DNA from: Bimastos eiseni
Taxonomy: Eukaryota > Annelida > Clitellata > Crassiclitellata > Lumbricidae
Length of the DNA stretch: 64,000 bases
Direction: 5' to 3'
Assembly (NCBI GenBank): GCA_959347315.1
Contig: OY365807.1
Location: 13,230,263-13,294,262 of the forward strand
How positions within the stretch are numbered: position 1 is the stretch's first letter; every line of letters starts with the position of its first letter. Shown piece after piece: positions 1-11,099 of the stretch. Position numbers and translations under genes: made by a program. The notes beneath the pieces are model-generated. The model was not told where the DNA came from, ran no database searches, and saw only the letters and a program-made list of their open reading frames with translations.

Positions 1-1548
1 TTACAAGTGCAATAAAAAACTTAGACACAAATTACTCCGATTGTTATTAATAATCACTACGTAGAATTTATTAGTTATCCAGCTGGCACTCTTAATTAAT
101 TTAATTACTACTTTATTCTGAATTGGTATCCCTCTCATCTGCTTCTAAACATCCATTCTTTTAAAGTCCAAAACATATCAAATGTACACAAAATAAACTG
201 CACCATTTCATTCCATACAACAGTACCCTTAGAACCCAACACATACAACAAATTTCCATGACTTACACAAGTATTCAAAACCAGTATATACTATCCACAG
301 CTTCGCTACCAGTAACTTAATAATAATCACATGGCAATTCCATAAATTCCGCAATGCCACACTACAGTGAAATGTTTCAATATGAAACCACTTCCAACAG
401 CCAAATACAACCACAACACTTAGTTTCACAGTAAGAAGTAACTATGTAGCCATAATAATCTAATATTATAATTAAAATTTAACTTCTTTTCATCTATTAA
501 CACATTATTCATATAGCCTTGTGCAAACTAAAAATGTTCTTAATGATAAAATAACATTAAAAATACCATTTCCAGCTGAATAATAATACTCTCTACATAC
601 AAGTATATTTCAGTTTCTGTCAATAAGTTTGGTGCTCATGATATTTTTTACATTTTGCAGATTCCTATAACAATTTTAAGAACTGATTTCTGAATGCAAA
701 CACCCTACTCTGAGTGCAATACAAAATGTTTTACATATGAGTTAAAATGGTCACAAGGCTGCTAGCCAAAATGAACATGGCTGCTCAGCTGTGACCATGT
801 AACTGTGGGAGAAGAAAGGACATTACAGTGCACCAAGCGCACACAAACGCACACACATACACGCAAAATAATAACCGAACAGAATAGCAGATCCTCGGTT
901 TGGGCTAAATGTGCGTAACTCCCAATTTGATATGTTACCTTACATAAGATATTGTCTATTTACCACAAGAGGCAACAAACATGTCTGACTACAGGCCACA
1001 GCTACTAATTAGCACCAAGTGACTTAAGCGTTGAACCACACTGGATGTGCCTCATCACCAGATTACTACCGTCATCAACTATTTCAAGACATTTCAAGAG
1101 TTCTATTATACACTGTGTGTATTACAATCACAGCATGTATCTGCTTTCCGTGTTTGACAACATCATGCAGTTGCCAGAGTCGTTGATGTCAACCATACTT
1201 ACCTTACATGCATACTATCAAACATAATTATAGTTAGAAAAGGCAGTGTTGATAGGGAAAGCCATGGGCTTAGAAGCGGTATTAAACAGTGGTGGCTCTA
1301 TATGAAAGGCCAGGAATGTATTCCCAACTCAACCCAGTTTTGAAAATGCTAATGAAATTTGTCATCAACCAAGGAGTGTCACAAAGATTCCCTTTCACCC
1401 CATGTTGGGAAACTCGTCAGAACCAAAAAATATATGCATTATAAAAATTTCCATGGTGGCCCTGTTCCGACATAAAAGTAACAGAATTTTCCCTGTTTGA
1501 TTTAGGAAGGCAACAAAGTACATGACTACTTATCCATACTCCAAGAAC
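1..1548 (-). other. GOPC 3' UTR and downstream region, with a possible last exon
   Basis: No conserved coding sequence is visible. Minus-strand AATAAA signals occur at 112-117 and 67-72, so the GOPC 3' UTR could span most of this stretch. A strong acceptor (pyrimidine tract, then AG at 804-803) opens a short frame from 802 to a TGA at 751. Splicing from a donor at 1552 (AAG|GTAGGT) would join it in phase and give about 450 residues instead of 434. That tail (SYMVTAEQPCSFWLAAL) shows no likeness to the vertebrate C-terminus, so it is only an alternative. Confidence 0.4.
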
Positions 1549-4500
1549 CTACCTTGGTGGACTGGCATCAGCGCCATTCTTATTGGCAGCGAGTGGTTCT
1601 TGGACAGGAGGAGGAGGATCTGAAGCCGGAGATGGGCTAGACTCACTCTCAGCAGGGTGCTGGCCATCGTGGTTCATCCCAACGGCACACCCATCGAGCA
1701 GACCACCCGGTTGGGTGCTCATGTTGCTACCTGGCGTGCTTGCCTCGCTCGCTATGTCTTCGTCGTATATTCTATACCTAGCCATCAGCAGATCAACATT
1801 GACTTAAGCCTACCATCTGAGATAAGGCTATTTCATCAATCTTGCTGTATGTTAAAAACAAGTTCAGTACTGCATGTTGACACTAAGAATGTGAAGTGAT
1901 CTTCCAAGATTCTCAAAATGCAAAGGTAAGAAAGTTCAGGAGGAAGTTTTATGGAAAACCTCATGGAACAGGCATCCATACAAAAATACAGGCATACACA
2001 TATGCATATTTTATTATCTTAAATATAAAGCTTATATTCATTAGCTCATTATCAGAATTTGCATATGCACATATTCACCTGAAGAAGCTACCTTCTGAAG
2101 ATACTATGTTATCTTACATACACATGTTCACATGAAACAGTGCTCATCAGTATATTATCTTACATATTACAGGATACAGTAGCCAACTGAATAGAAGTAT
2201 TTGGTGGAGAGTATTGGTTTGAGCCCAAATGATCACTGTGTGGGAATTGTGAGCAGTCCTTTATGCAGAATTACTCAGCTCTGTCACACAGAATAGGCTC
2301 CCAGTAAATTAGAACTTTACCACAACTAATAGCTCCAAAGACAATTTCAGCTCATCTTAACACTTCAACAGCGCATTGCACTTCTGTCCCCGTTAGACCA
2401 TTTTAGTACACTCTTGTCGTTAATCCCACACAGTGCACTACATGGACAATTCAAAGGAAAAGGAAACAATGATAGACCAGGCGCCGGATGGATAAAATAA
2501 ACGAGGAGAAAACATCACTTGGACTGACAATAAGGGAGCAACGGACTTGACAAAAGACCAAGGACAACGGAGGTAATTTCTTTGTACCCATCGCCACCAA
2601 ATGGCTGCTGGTGTCAAGAAATGATGATGATGATATACAACTGTAGATAAATATGTATACATGTGCTCACCTGAATCCGTTCTCGTCTTCATAGTCGTGG
2701 TTCTCATCGTCGCTGTCCTCATCCGGAGCCACATAGACCACTTCCAACTCAATATCACCTTGCTGGGCACAAGAGAAAACGTTGACAGAAGCAATGCACA
2801 ACACATACGCTCGTATTATGTAACTGTATCCTTCACTTAACTGAATGCACCAGTGATCAAGGATCATCAAATCGCTATATTTATTTTTGTAAAACGATTA
2901 AAATAACTTTATTTTCATTCATTCGTTAAAGCCATTTGAATAAATTTACATCTATAATTACTGATCAACCTCTTAATTTAGTTATCGTTACGTTAAAACA
3001 GCATTGAACAAGATTTGTAATTGAGGTTTTTAATTGTAAAAACAATACAAATCATTTCTGTATTTGTGTTACTCCTATTTATTTATAAAAGACATCAAAA
3101 TAATCACCTGCTGTGACAGAATGTGCACTGCTTCAGCATGTTTGGCATTTCTCAGGTCGATGCCGTTGACGGACAAGATGGCGTCCCCGATGTAGAGGCT
3201 CAGGGAACGATGGGCAGGCTGATCTGCATGGATTTCTGAGATAAGGATAGGCACTCCATGTTCCTTGCCACCCTGACATGATAAAGCAGTTCTAAAACAT
3301 ACCTTGTAACGCAGTTCAGGCAGATAAAAGTAAAGTTTCTAAAACTGAACTGAATTCGGGCTATGTTTTCCCAACAGTGCAATATAAGAATTCATTTAGC
3401 AAGTTAATTATCCACATATATGCATCGTACTGCCTTAAAATAACAACAGAGCTGCTTGCACTAACCTAAATGGTGTAAAAGTTCATTAGAACAAAACTAG
3501 AACTGATTTCATGTTGTAATGAAGTAAGTTATAGGTAGGTTGGACCTGACAATGACTCCCAAGCACCTGTTTATTAGTACCATGATTTATCTTGGTGTTT
3601 AAATTCAAACAAAATGAGACCTGTATCCATCTTCAGCAGGCATCTGACTATCCTTGGCTCTGGCATTGAATAAGTAACGTTGCCCACTGACACTCACATT
3701 TCAGGTGATAACAATAAGCAACAAACTTGTTAGTTAATGTAAATTCGTTGAAATAATTTTTAGAATTCTTGGACACAACTGGCATATAACACCTACAATT
3801 AACGAGTGGGAACTATATCTACAAACTACATTTATGGCCAGTTGTTATGCGTCATTGCCATTATGATTTATAACCACTTTCCTCCCATCTAGCTGTCTGT
3901 CCTGATTGTCTTGTGTGTCCACACCATCCTTACCATCACTGACATCTCTGATAAACATCCAAGTTATTCGACCCATGAACGACGCATGGTAGGTTAGATT
4001 GGTCGACCCGTAACGCTCAGTGTGTGCCGAGAGAGCAGGTTCAACTCTTGTCCGAGGCGTCACTGTGTATGGACCTTGAGCAAGTCCTTTGCACACAATT
4101 GCTCTGCATTACAACTGCAGTTGCGACGTCGAGGCGTGTGTGCACTTCTGAACTAAACTGTAAGAAGGGTGATATCAAATAACGGTTGTATTGTATTGCA
4201 ACGCAGTGCCTATAGTTCAACACAGGATCTACATTTAGATTGACAGATGAGCATGCTTACAGTGATTGACATTCCAAGGCCTTCATCTTGAGCTTTATGC
4301 AACTGGATCTTTCGTATATCTCCTATCCCCTGACGTCTTCTTAAGGAATGGTAGTCCTACACAAAATAAATTAGTCACTAAAATCTCAATTCAAACTCAA
4401 CTTCATTTAACATCAACTCAGATTATTTCTTGTACGTCATACAATTTATCACATGTCAGCAGTGTGTAATGTTCCAGAAAAGTCTATACACATTGACCTA

Positions 4501-7500
4501 GTTACAGTGGGTTTGGACCTGACCATTATCAATTAAAATACACAAAGGAAATCAAAGCCAGTTTTTGTCAATTTAGCTGACAACACTTATAGTCGATCTT
4601 TAGAATAGCAAATACCGATTTTGAGACAGTTTATTATTCTTATATTCAAATGCTTGGTTCCGAACTATTGCAACGCAAGCACATGTTTTACTGCTTGTGC
4701 TCACCACGATAAGATTAGTGGATGGGTGTACAGGGTGGTTGTCAATACTACATATCATGAAAATAATCTTATGTAATCTCAAAAAATGAAAAAACTTGGA
4801 ATATGTAATACTGAATAAAATAATGAAATTAGAACATTCTTTTATTTTGTTATGTTACAGTGAACTTCAACTTCTAAACAAAAACTCTGGCATATAATTC
4901 ATGTAGCACTACAGTTGGTCTACAAATATATTAATGCCGAGACATGACCACAAATTGCAGCACAGGAAGCATTTATTCACCTTGCCTCTGTGATAACTCC
5001 AAGAACTGCTAATTACATATCTTTAAGCATGAGAAATAGTTTCCACTTGCATGGCCTTCAGGAATTGGCAGCTTTCGGTGTCGAATCGACCGTCCACGAC
5101 AGGCGCGAATGACTGTCTTGTGACGGTGAAGGTGGATCTCAGCTTCGAGCTGGTTCCACAGTTTATCGTGCTCCTCGCCTTTCATGTCTCTCCCGAGCAA
5201 CTGAATCTGCTGGATTCTGAAACAGCAAACAAACACAGACACAAAATTTAGTGTCTAGGATTAGCGTGCTGGTCTGTGACATTGCTCAAAGGCTAAAATT
5301 AATATCAGAACGGAAAGACACTGCGCAAGTTCGTTAGAGCAAACTCAGTAGCAAACTAATATCCACAATGATGACAAGAGAGCCACACACACTCTGTTGT
5401 CGAGGCTAAGTGCACAAAACATGGCGAGTGGTTTAACAGACTGAAAGACGTAAGTTCAATAATTTCATGAAATTTGTGCCATCATGATTCCATGTTACAT
5501 GATGCGGTTTGTCAGTGGATAATAAACATGATAATAATAATAATAATAATAATCATTATTATTAATAATTGTATTCCATCTAACCATTGATGCCTCGTGC
5601 ATTATGATGATGGTGCGAGACAAATCACTCGGTGATGCCCGATAAGATTAAGTCAAAGAGAATCATTCCACTTGCCTGCCAGCCAACTCTTTGTCAAGGT
5701 ACTTAGCCGCCAATCGAGCACCATACACTTCTCCCTGAAGTGCCAGGATGTACTGCTTCAATTCGGCATTTTCCTTTCTCAGCTCCTTTACTTCGGCCTC
5801 AATCTGAGCTGAGCCAATCATTTCCGATTTCCGTTTCTCCAGCTCATCTTCCTAAAATGATCGTCACGATGACAATGAGAAAAAGGATCAGAAATAAAGA
5901 GCTGCATTCATTCATTTTGATAATTTATATAGTGCCTCTAGGGAAACTACTCAGAGGTGCCCCCAGCCCAGCCACAGCTAAAAAGAAATGACTTTAGCAG
6001 CTTACAAAAGGTAGATAGATCATTGTAAGGGGAAGACAGAGGGCAACCAGGAGCCCACTCCAGGTGGATGGACCAACCACTGAGAAAGCTTGATTAGTGA
6101 CGAGCGGGCTCGGGACACCAGAAGCTCGCCTTTAGCAGAAGAGCGTAGAGCTCTACGCAAAAGAAGTTCAGACACCGGACGACACAATTCAGTCAAGTAG
6201 GCTGGCGCACAACCAGAGAGACACCACCAAACTAGTGTTGCAATGCGGAAAGTAATGTTGAACCGGTGGCCAGTGAAGGACATCGTACATATAAGCCGAA
6301 ACCGGTGAAAATTTAGGTACCTATCAGCTTACAAGTGAGAATTGTCAAAGCATTTAAACAGCACCTTTTGAAGAATATGCCTATAAAGAAGCCTAGTAGG
6401 AAACAGAAAACCAACAAGTTTAGGTGGGAAATTTTACCCTTTGGAATAATAATCATACAGGATAAATCTTCTACAGCCAGAAATGTGGCCTAAGAGGATT
6501 TATAATATTATTTGCAACATAAATGCTCAGCAAAAGACCGTTGCACATGTGCAACCTCTGGCACATGCGAACTCTCAAAAATAAACTCATTGCTTAAATT
6601 TGCATCATGGTCAGATTAAGCATTTTGAGGGTCAGCTAGGGTCAGGTTCAGCGTCGTGGGGGTAGGATGGGAACAGGGTGAGCATAAAACTTAGATAAAA
6701 GGTTAAAAATTTGGTCACAAAAGTAATTAATCCGTGCATTGTAAGGTCGAATGTTCAGCCACGGAAGCACCATATATTCAGAAATCTCTTTACTAGAAGC
6801 ACATAGGTTAGAGAAGTTCAGATGGCAAATGATTGCTAACAAACTTACAAGTGAAAACAACCATTTATATTATATAGCACAGTTACATAACACACACTTC
6901 CTCAGAGAATGGGAAACTATTGAGTTCAACCATAACACACACTACACTACCTCAGAGAATGACAACTATTGTGTTCAACCAGTCAATTTATCGTGGAAAT
7001 GTCTCCATTTTCAGGTCTTTGCACATATGCCAGGCCCATGCAACACATTCTCCTGCAGCGTGACAGCCGACAACAATTGTTCCCTTACAATGACAAATTA
7101 CAACGAGTCATGTGGTAAACATACCAGTTTTTTCATGATTTTGTCCGAGTCTGTGTTTTGGCCAGACTTAGCATGCAACTGCAGTTGACTGGCATGCAGT
7201 TGCAAAAGCAGATTATGTTGTTCATTTTCAAGTGTTGCCCTAACTGCTCGTTCATCCACCAAGTCACTCCGAAGATTCACGAGCTGCGCCTGTCGTTTGC
7301 AAAAACCAATATGTTAATGAACAAGGTAAACACTGAAGTACATAAGCATTCCGAAACCTAGTGCGGACTAGTTGGATAATGTTCTAAATAGTACATTTGG
7401 TAATCCATAAAGAATACATTCCACTAATAGTATGCCATATAGCCGTCCCCAAATGCACTCAAACGGAGCACTCATACCCAGCATACCCACATCCAATAAT

Positions 7501-9156
7501 GCAATGCACTCAGTAAGTAAGTAAAGATGACCTCTTTATATTAAAACAGAAATCAAAATAATACAAAAATAACCAACAAATATCGAAATAATTGCTCTGA
7601 TATGGCAAATGACCAAGAACGCTAATTTAAGATGGAAAACAATCCCAAGACCGTTCATTCAAGACCAAGCCCGACGCATTCGAGACCAAGACCGACAACA
7701 AGACCAATGGTCCAAGACCAAGACCAAGACTGATGCATTTGAGACCAAGACCGCAATTTTCTAGTCTCGAGACCATCTGAAGACCACGACCGCGCTCTCA
7801 AGACTACAACCCTTACTATATTGTTGCTGTTAAAGGAATTGTGATGGTATGGTGCATGTGGTAGTTATTTTGATCATGTTGCACTAGCTATAAAGTTTTT
7901 CTCTATAAATATATTCGTCAAAACGGGTTCATATTGGTGTGCTACATTTACTTACCAACTGCATTATGAGATATGGCAGAGTATATATCAACGCTCTATT
8001 TGAGTGCATTCAGGTGCGGCCTTATTGTTTACTCTAGGGAACATATTCTTCTGGATAACCGTTTATTCGTAAATGTCTCTAAAATTTAGATTTGTGTAAA
8101 TTATTTTGTTTTTGCACAGAAAATAAACTTTGACGACCCGGTGGAAAATCAATTTTATGGATCGGCATTTTGGGGATTTTTTAAGCACACAACCAAGTAT
8201 GGTATTTTCATAGGTAAGTTCACTGTGTAACTTATTAACACTTTGAACGCATAGGCCCTATATATACGTATTTATTTTAGCATTTCTGTGCATGTAGGCC
8301 GTATATATGTGTCCAAGAGTATACAGCCTTTAGATATCTATATAATAGCCTAATCAGAGTCTAGGCAATAAATTCTGCCACGCCTCCATTACTAATATGG
8401 TGTGCGATGTTATCTAGTGTATAATTATGTAATTTTTAGTGAATATTGCAAATAATATATGCCCTGTCTTATGTCACTGTTCTGAACACATGCTATTTAT
8501 GGCGTCAAGAAAAAGATATGCAGTTTCGGAGGTTCTGAAAGAAATAGATTTATCAGACGATGATTATTTTGAAGAGGAGACTCAGACAGTGATCGCGATG
8601 GTGATAAGGAATTAGACGACATTGAACAGGTAAGTGACACAGAAAGTCAAGCAACTGAGGCATATATGATCCCCAGGAGGGCCAGCAGGCGTGGATGCAC
8701 ATGCAGATAGCTCAGACAATGAATCCCAGCGGACCCAGCCTGATGCTCTTACTTCTAGCCAGGATACCATATAGCCAATAATTGAATAGGCCTATATGGC
8801 GTCGCGCCCCAGTAATAAATGTTCCCGCGATCAATGTGTTAAATAATAACTCACGACACATGCCTTATCTGACCTAAATAATTTAGTTTCGAACACACCG
8901 TAACATAATAATTATTTGTCTAGATATGTAATGCAAACACCTCCAGTTTGGCGTTGGACTGGAATATGGTCTGTGCCTTGTGGCAGAGCTGAGCAAAAGC
9001 AGCGCTCAGCGCAGTCATTTTCTGTCGACCCTCATAGGTGACCTCGCACTGGTCCGGATCGATGTCACCTAAAAGTATATCAAGATCGACAAAAGCCTTG
9101 TCGAATTCTTTTTCTAACAAGTCCAACCAACGAAACGATAACGACACAGCCGCCAT
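1549..9156 (-). CDS. GOPC: GOPC: Golgi-associated PDZ and coiled-coil protein
   Basis: Eight exons, read on the minus strand: 9156-8941, 7289-7125, 5851-5676, 5216-5051, 4356-4261, 3272-3108, 2762-2671 and 1777-1549. They join in frame to 434 residues (human form 454-462). Exon 1 carries the family N-terminus ([20 protein letters not shown] [21 protein letters not shown]). Exons 2-4 encode the coiled coil, about residues 73-240, with [35 protein letters not shown] and [15 protein letters not shown]. The PDZ domain is about residues 253-340 (GLGM carboxylate loop in exon 5, [13 protein letters not shown] in exon 6), followed by [14 protein letters not shown]. Known role of the family: a peripheral Golgi adaptor that sorts membrane cargo such as CFTR through its PDZ domain. 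Introns 3 and 4 use GC donors. The stop lies inside a good donor site, so a further 3' exon is possible. Seen: exon joins and motifs. Inferred: function. Confidence 0.93.
2437..2640 (+). mobile_element. LINE 3' end with (ATG)n tail in GOPC intron 7
   Basis: A short stretch with decayed frames ending in a GATGATGATGAT tail. It matches the reverse complement of 57050-57250 over about 150 bp, sharing for example TTCTTTGTA and CCATCGCC. Translation gives remnants such as [12 protein letters not shown] and [12 protein letters not shown], typical of the extreme C-terminus of non-LTR retrotransposon reverse transcriptases. The copy is antisense to GOPC and ends about 30 bp from the exon 7 donor. Confidence 0.65.
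3988..4190 (+). mobile_element. tRNA-derived SINE, degenerate copy
   Basis: Shares its body with the SINEs at 26.9 and 48.3 kb: a TTGAGCAAGTCCTT block, then CAATTGCTCTGCA, a TACAACTGCAGTTGCG block, GTCGAGGCGTGTG and the GAAGGGTGATATCAAAT tail. The 5' A box is lost, and the B box is degenerate (AGGTTCAACTCTT). It lies in a GOPC intron, about 70 bp from the exon 5 donor. Confidence 0.7.
5905..6290 (+). repeat. Dispersed repeat starting TTTATATAGTGCC (copy in GOPC intron 2)
   Basis: Begins AATTTATATAGTGCCTCTAG, then CTACTCAGAGGTGCC and, about 110 bp later, CCACTCCAGGTGGATGG. The same order of blocks appears at 19.51-19.77 kb, and the start block recurs near 9.26, 16.72, 25.35, 36.43, 48.15, 57.35 (reverse) and 63.19 kb. 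No terminal inverted repeat was found. It is probably a short non-autonomous transposon; class unknown. Confidence 0.65.
7535..7820 (+). mobile_element. GAGACCAAGAC-array element, right-end fragment
   Basis: The stretch AAAATAACCAACAAATATCG through CCAATGGTCC and on to TCTCGAGACC matches the right half of the element at 9969-10735 (same order: AAATATC, ATTGCTCT, AACGCTAA, AATCCCAAGACCGTTC, then GACCAAGACC arrays). It ends near CTACAACCCTTAC, close to the expected inverted terminus. The left half is missing. It lies in GOPC intron 1. Confidence 0.7.
8235..8842 (+). mobile_element. piggyBac-type element, internally deleted relic
   Basis: TTAA stands at both ends (8235-8238 and 8839-8842). The inverted ends read TTAACACTTTGAACGC on the left and TTAACACATTGATCGC on the reverse of the right, 14 of 16 identical. 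Inside, from 8499, is an ATG opening [16 protein letters not shown] and then an acidic stretch ([11 protein letters not shown]) before a frame break, which resembles the acidic N-termini of piggyBac transposases. Only about 600 bp remain, so the copy cannot encode a full transposase. It lies in GOPC intron 1. Confidence 0.7.
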
Positions 9157-9159
9157 CTT
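9149..9159 (-). promoter_or_regulatory. YY1-type element overlapping the GOPC start codon
   Basis: On the minus strand the start codon sits inside AAGATGGCGGC, an exact match to the YY1 consensus. In vertebrate housekeeping genes this motif commonly lies just downstream of transcription start and often includes the ATG. It supports a short 5' UTR and transcription start within tens of bases upstream of 9156. Confidence 0.6.
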
Positions 9160-9242
9160 TATTTATTGTGATTTCAGAAGCAACCGGTAGTTGTTGGAAG
9201 TTGGAACCATAGAAATCAAACACAAACGCATATGTATGGTCA

Positions 9243-9490
9243 ATTTTTTCATTCATTCACAACGAAAATCTGTATAGCGCCTCTCAATTGCTTCTCAGAA
9301 GCGCTCGATCCAGATTCCAGCACGGCGGAATATAACAGTTTTAAAGGCGAGTGCAAAATGTATAAGAGTGGACCGTGGGGAGGGACAATCGCGAAGCCAA
9401 CGGGAGTCAGTTCCATAGAAAAGGGCCAATCACAGAGATGGCACGATTTTTTTAGTAGTTGTTGGGACAAAGGGGACGATCGATGAGTAG
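9243..9490 (+). repeat. Dispersed repeat starting CTGTATAGCGCC
   Basis: A diverged copy of the repeat seen at 5.9 and 19.5 kb, starting CATTCATTCACAACG then CTGTATAGCGCCTCTCAA and continuing for about 240 bp. It lies about 90 bp upstream of the GOPC start codon, so it would sit in or next to the GOPC promoter. Confidence 0.5.
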
Positions 9491-9968
9491 GCCTCGTTCA
9501 GTAGGGCAGAGAGCGGCGACCCGGTGCACTCAAAGTAGAGCAATAGAGGATATGCAGTGGCGAGACTTAACAATTAAGTACCGCCTGCAGACCTATTGCC
9601 CCAGGCCAGACCTAAGCGATGAAAGGTTACGACCTTAATTCGCTGTTGGATGGGATCATCTTAATGGAGGCTGTGGAGCACATTCAGCAGTTATATGTCT
9701 CCGGAGACGTGGCCAAATCTCGGAATGCGCCGTATAACACGTGCGGCAGAAGAAAGGACCCGTGAGCTCATTAAGATTATCTATAATCCCGAATGTATTG
9801 ATATGTATGTAGTCAAATTAGACTATAGGCCTACTTCTCAATTAATGAATAAAATTGTGAAACTCTTTTATCAAACGTTTTGAATAAAGCGAACTTGGAT
9901 AGTAGGCGTAACTTAGAAATTCGCCATAACAGCATTGTCATCTAGCGAAAAAGGTTTAAGCTTTTCTT

Positions 9969-10735
9969 CAGTGTTGGGCACGAGACCAAAACCTCGAGCC
10001 AAGACCGAGAGGTCCAAGACCAAGACCAAGACTGGGTGGTCCGAGACCAAGACCAAGACCGATGCTCTTTTTAATAAACAATTCAATTTATTAAGACGCT
10101 AAAACGGAATACCACGCTTAAAACATTAAATTTTTGCTGAAGATTAGGCCTACTAATCTTAATAATGGTCCAGGAACAGTTTTACCGGCCAGTCTGAACT
10201 TTTGCGGGTTCAGCCCTTGGCTTCGGCCGGAGAATAGCACACTATAAATTACTTACAGTATGCGATTTAAATACTAAATACTTTAAGACAAGTAGATGAA
10301 CGTTCCGTTTGAATGATGCAAGCCTACTTGTACTCAGAATTGTAGGTTAATAGTGACTAAACGAGGCTGACCACATAATTATTAGATTGTTCCAGAACCT
10401 TGAAATTGGTGAAAGCAAATTTTGAAATGGTTGCATGGTTCCGTTGCAAATGCATTTTTTTGCCCACAGTAACATGTATATATATATATATATATATGGT
10501 CTAAACACCGGTGTCTCTAATCGAAAATAACCGACAAATATCAAAGAAATTGCTCTTATACGACAATTGACCTAGAACGCTAACCTAAGACGAAGACCAA
10601 TCCCAAGACCGTTCCTTTAAGACCAAGACCAAGACCGAAGCCTTCGAGACCAAGACCGAAGTCTTCGAGATCAAGACCAAGACCGCAGTTTTCCGGTCTC
10701 GAGACTGTCTCGAGACCAAGACCTTTGAATCGATT
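9969..10735 (+). mobile_element. GAGACCAAGAC-array element, near-complete copy
   Basis: Left end CAGTGTTGGGCACGAGACC, then an array of GACCAAGACC units to about 10070. About 500 bp of unique DNA follow (including GGTTCAGCCCTTGG and GAACGTTCCGTTTGAATG), with a (TA)n run at 10476-10497. A second array in the same orientation occupies 10585-10725. The same structure appears reversed at 57752-58577. The left end resembles the inverted terminus CAG-GTTG of the related element at 46623-47455. No coding capacity was found. Confidence 0.75.
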
Positions 10736-11099
10736 GTCGTTGCTAAGATATACCACTAAGATACCACTTCGCCAGTCGCTACGCGTCTCGGCTGACGTGG
10801 CGTCAAATGCGCCACGTAGCGAATGAAGAAGTGGTTTGTGTGCTATGACCACCACACAAACCAAATACACAGCTAGATAAGTGTCATATCTTAGTCTACG
10901 ACTCTACCATCTTTGCCACAGTTACGTAAATCTTTGGAGCATCTAGACTTGTTTACAATTACACATCAGGGTTCGACAAAATTTAATGCTGCGCATGTTG
11001 TGTAATACTAGACAAGTATTTGAACTTAACTAAGTTGCGTTAGTTGCCGTGTCACGAGCAAACTTGAAAACTTTTAGCACAATAAAATGCCTTCACAAT

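Noticed and set aside
6751..7188. 145-codon plus-strand frame
   Set aside because: Lies opposite GOPC exon 2 and its intron; no recognisable motif and antisense to a conserved exon.
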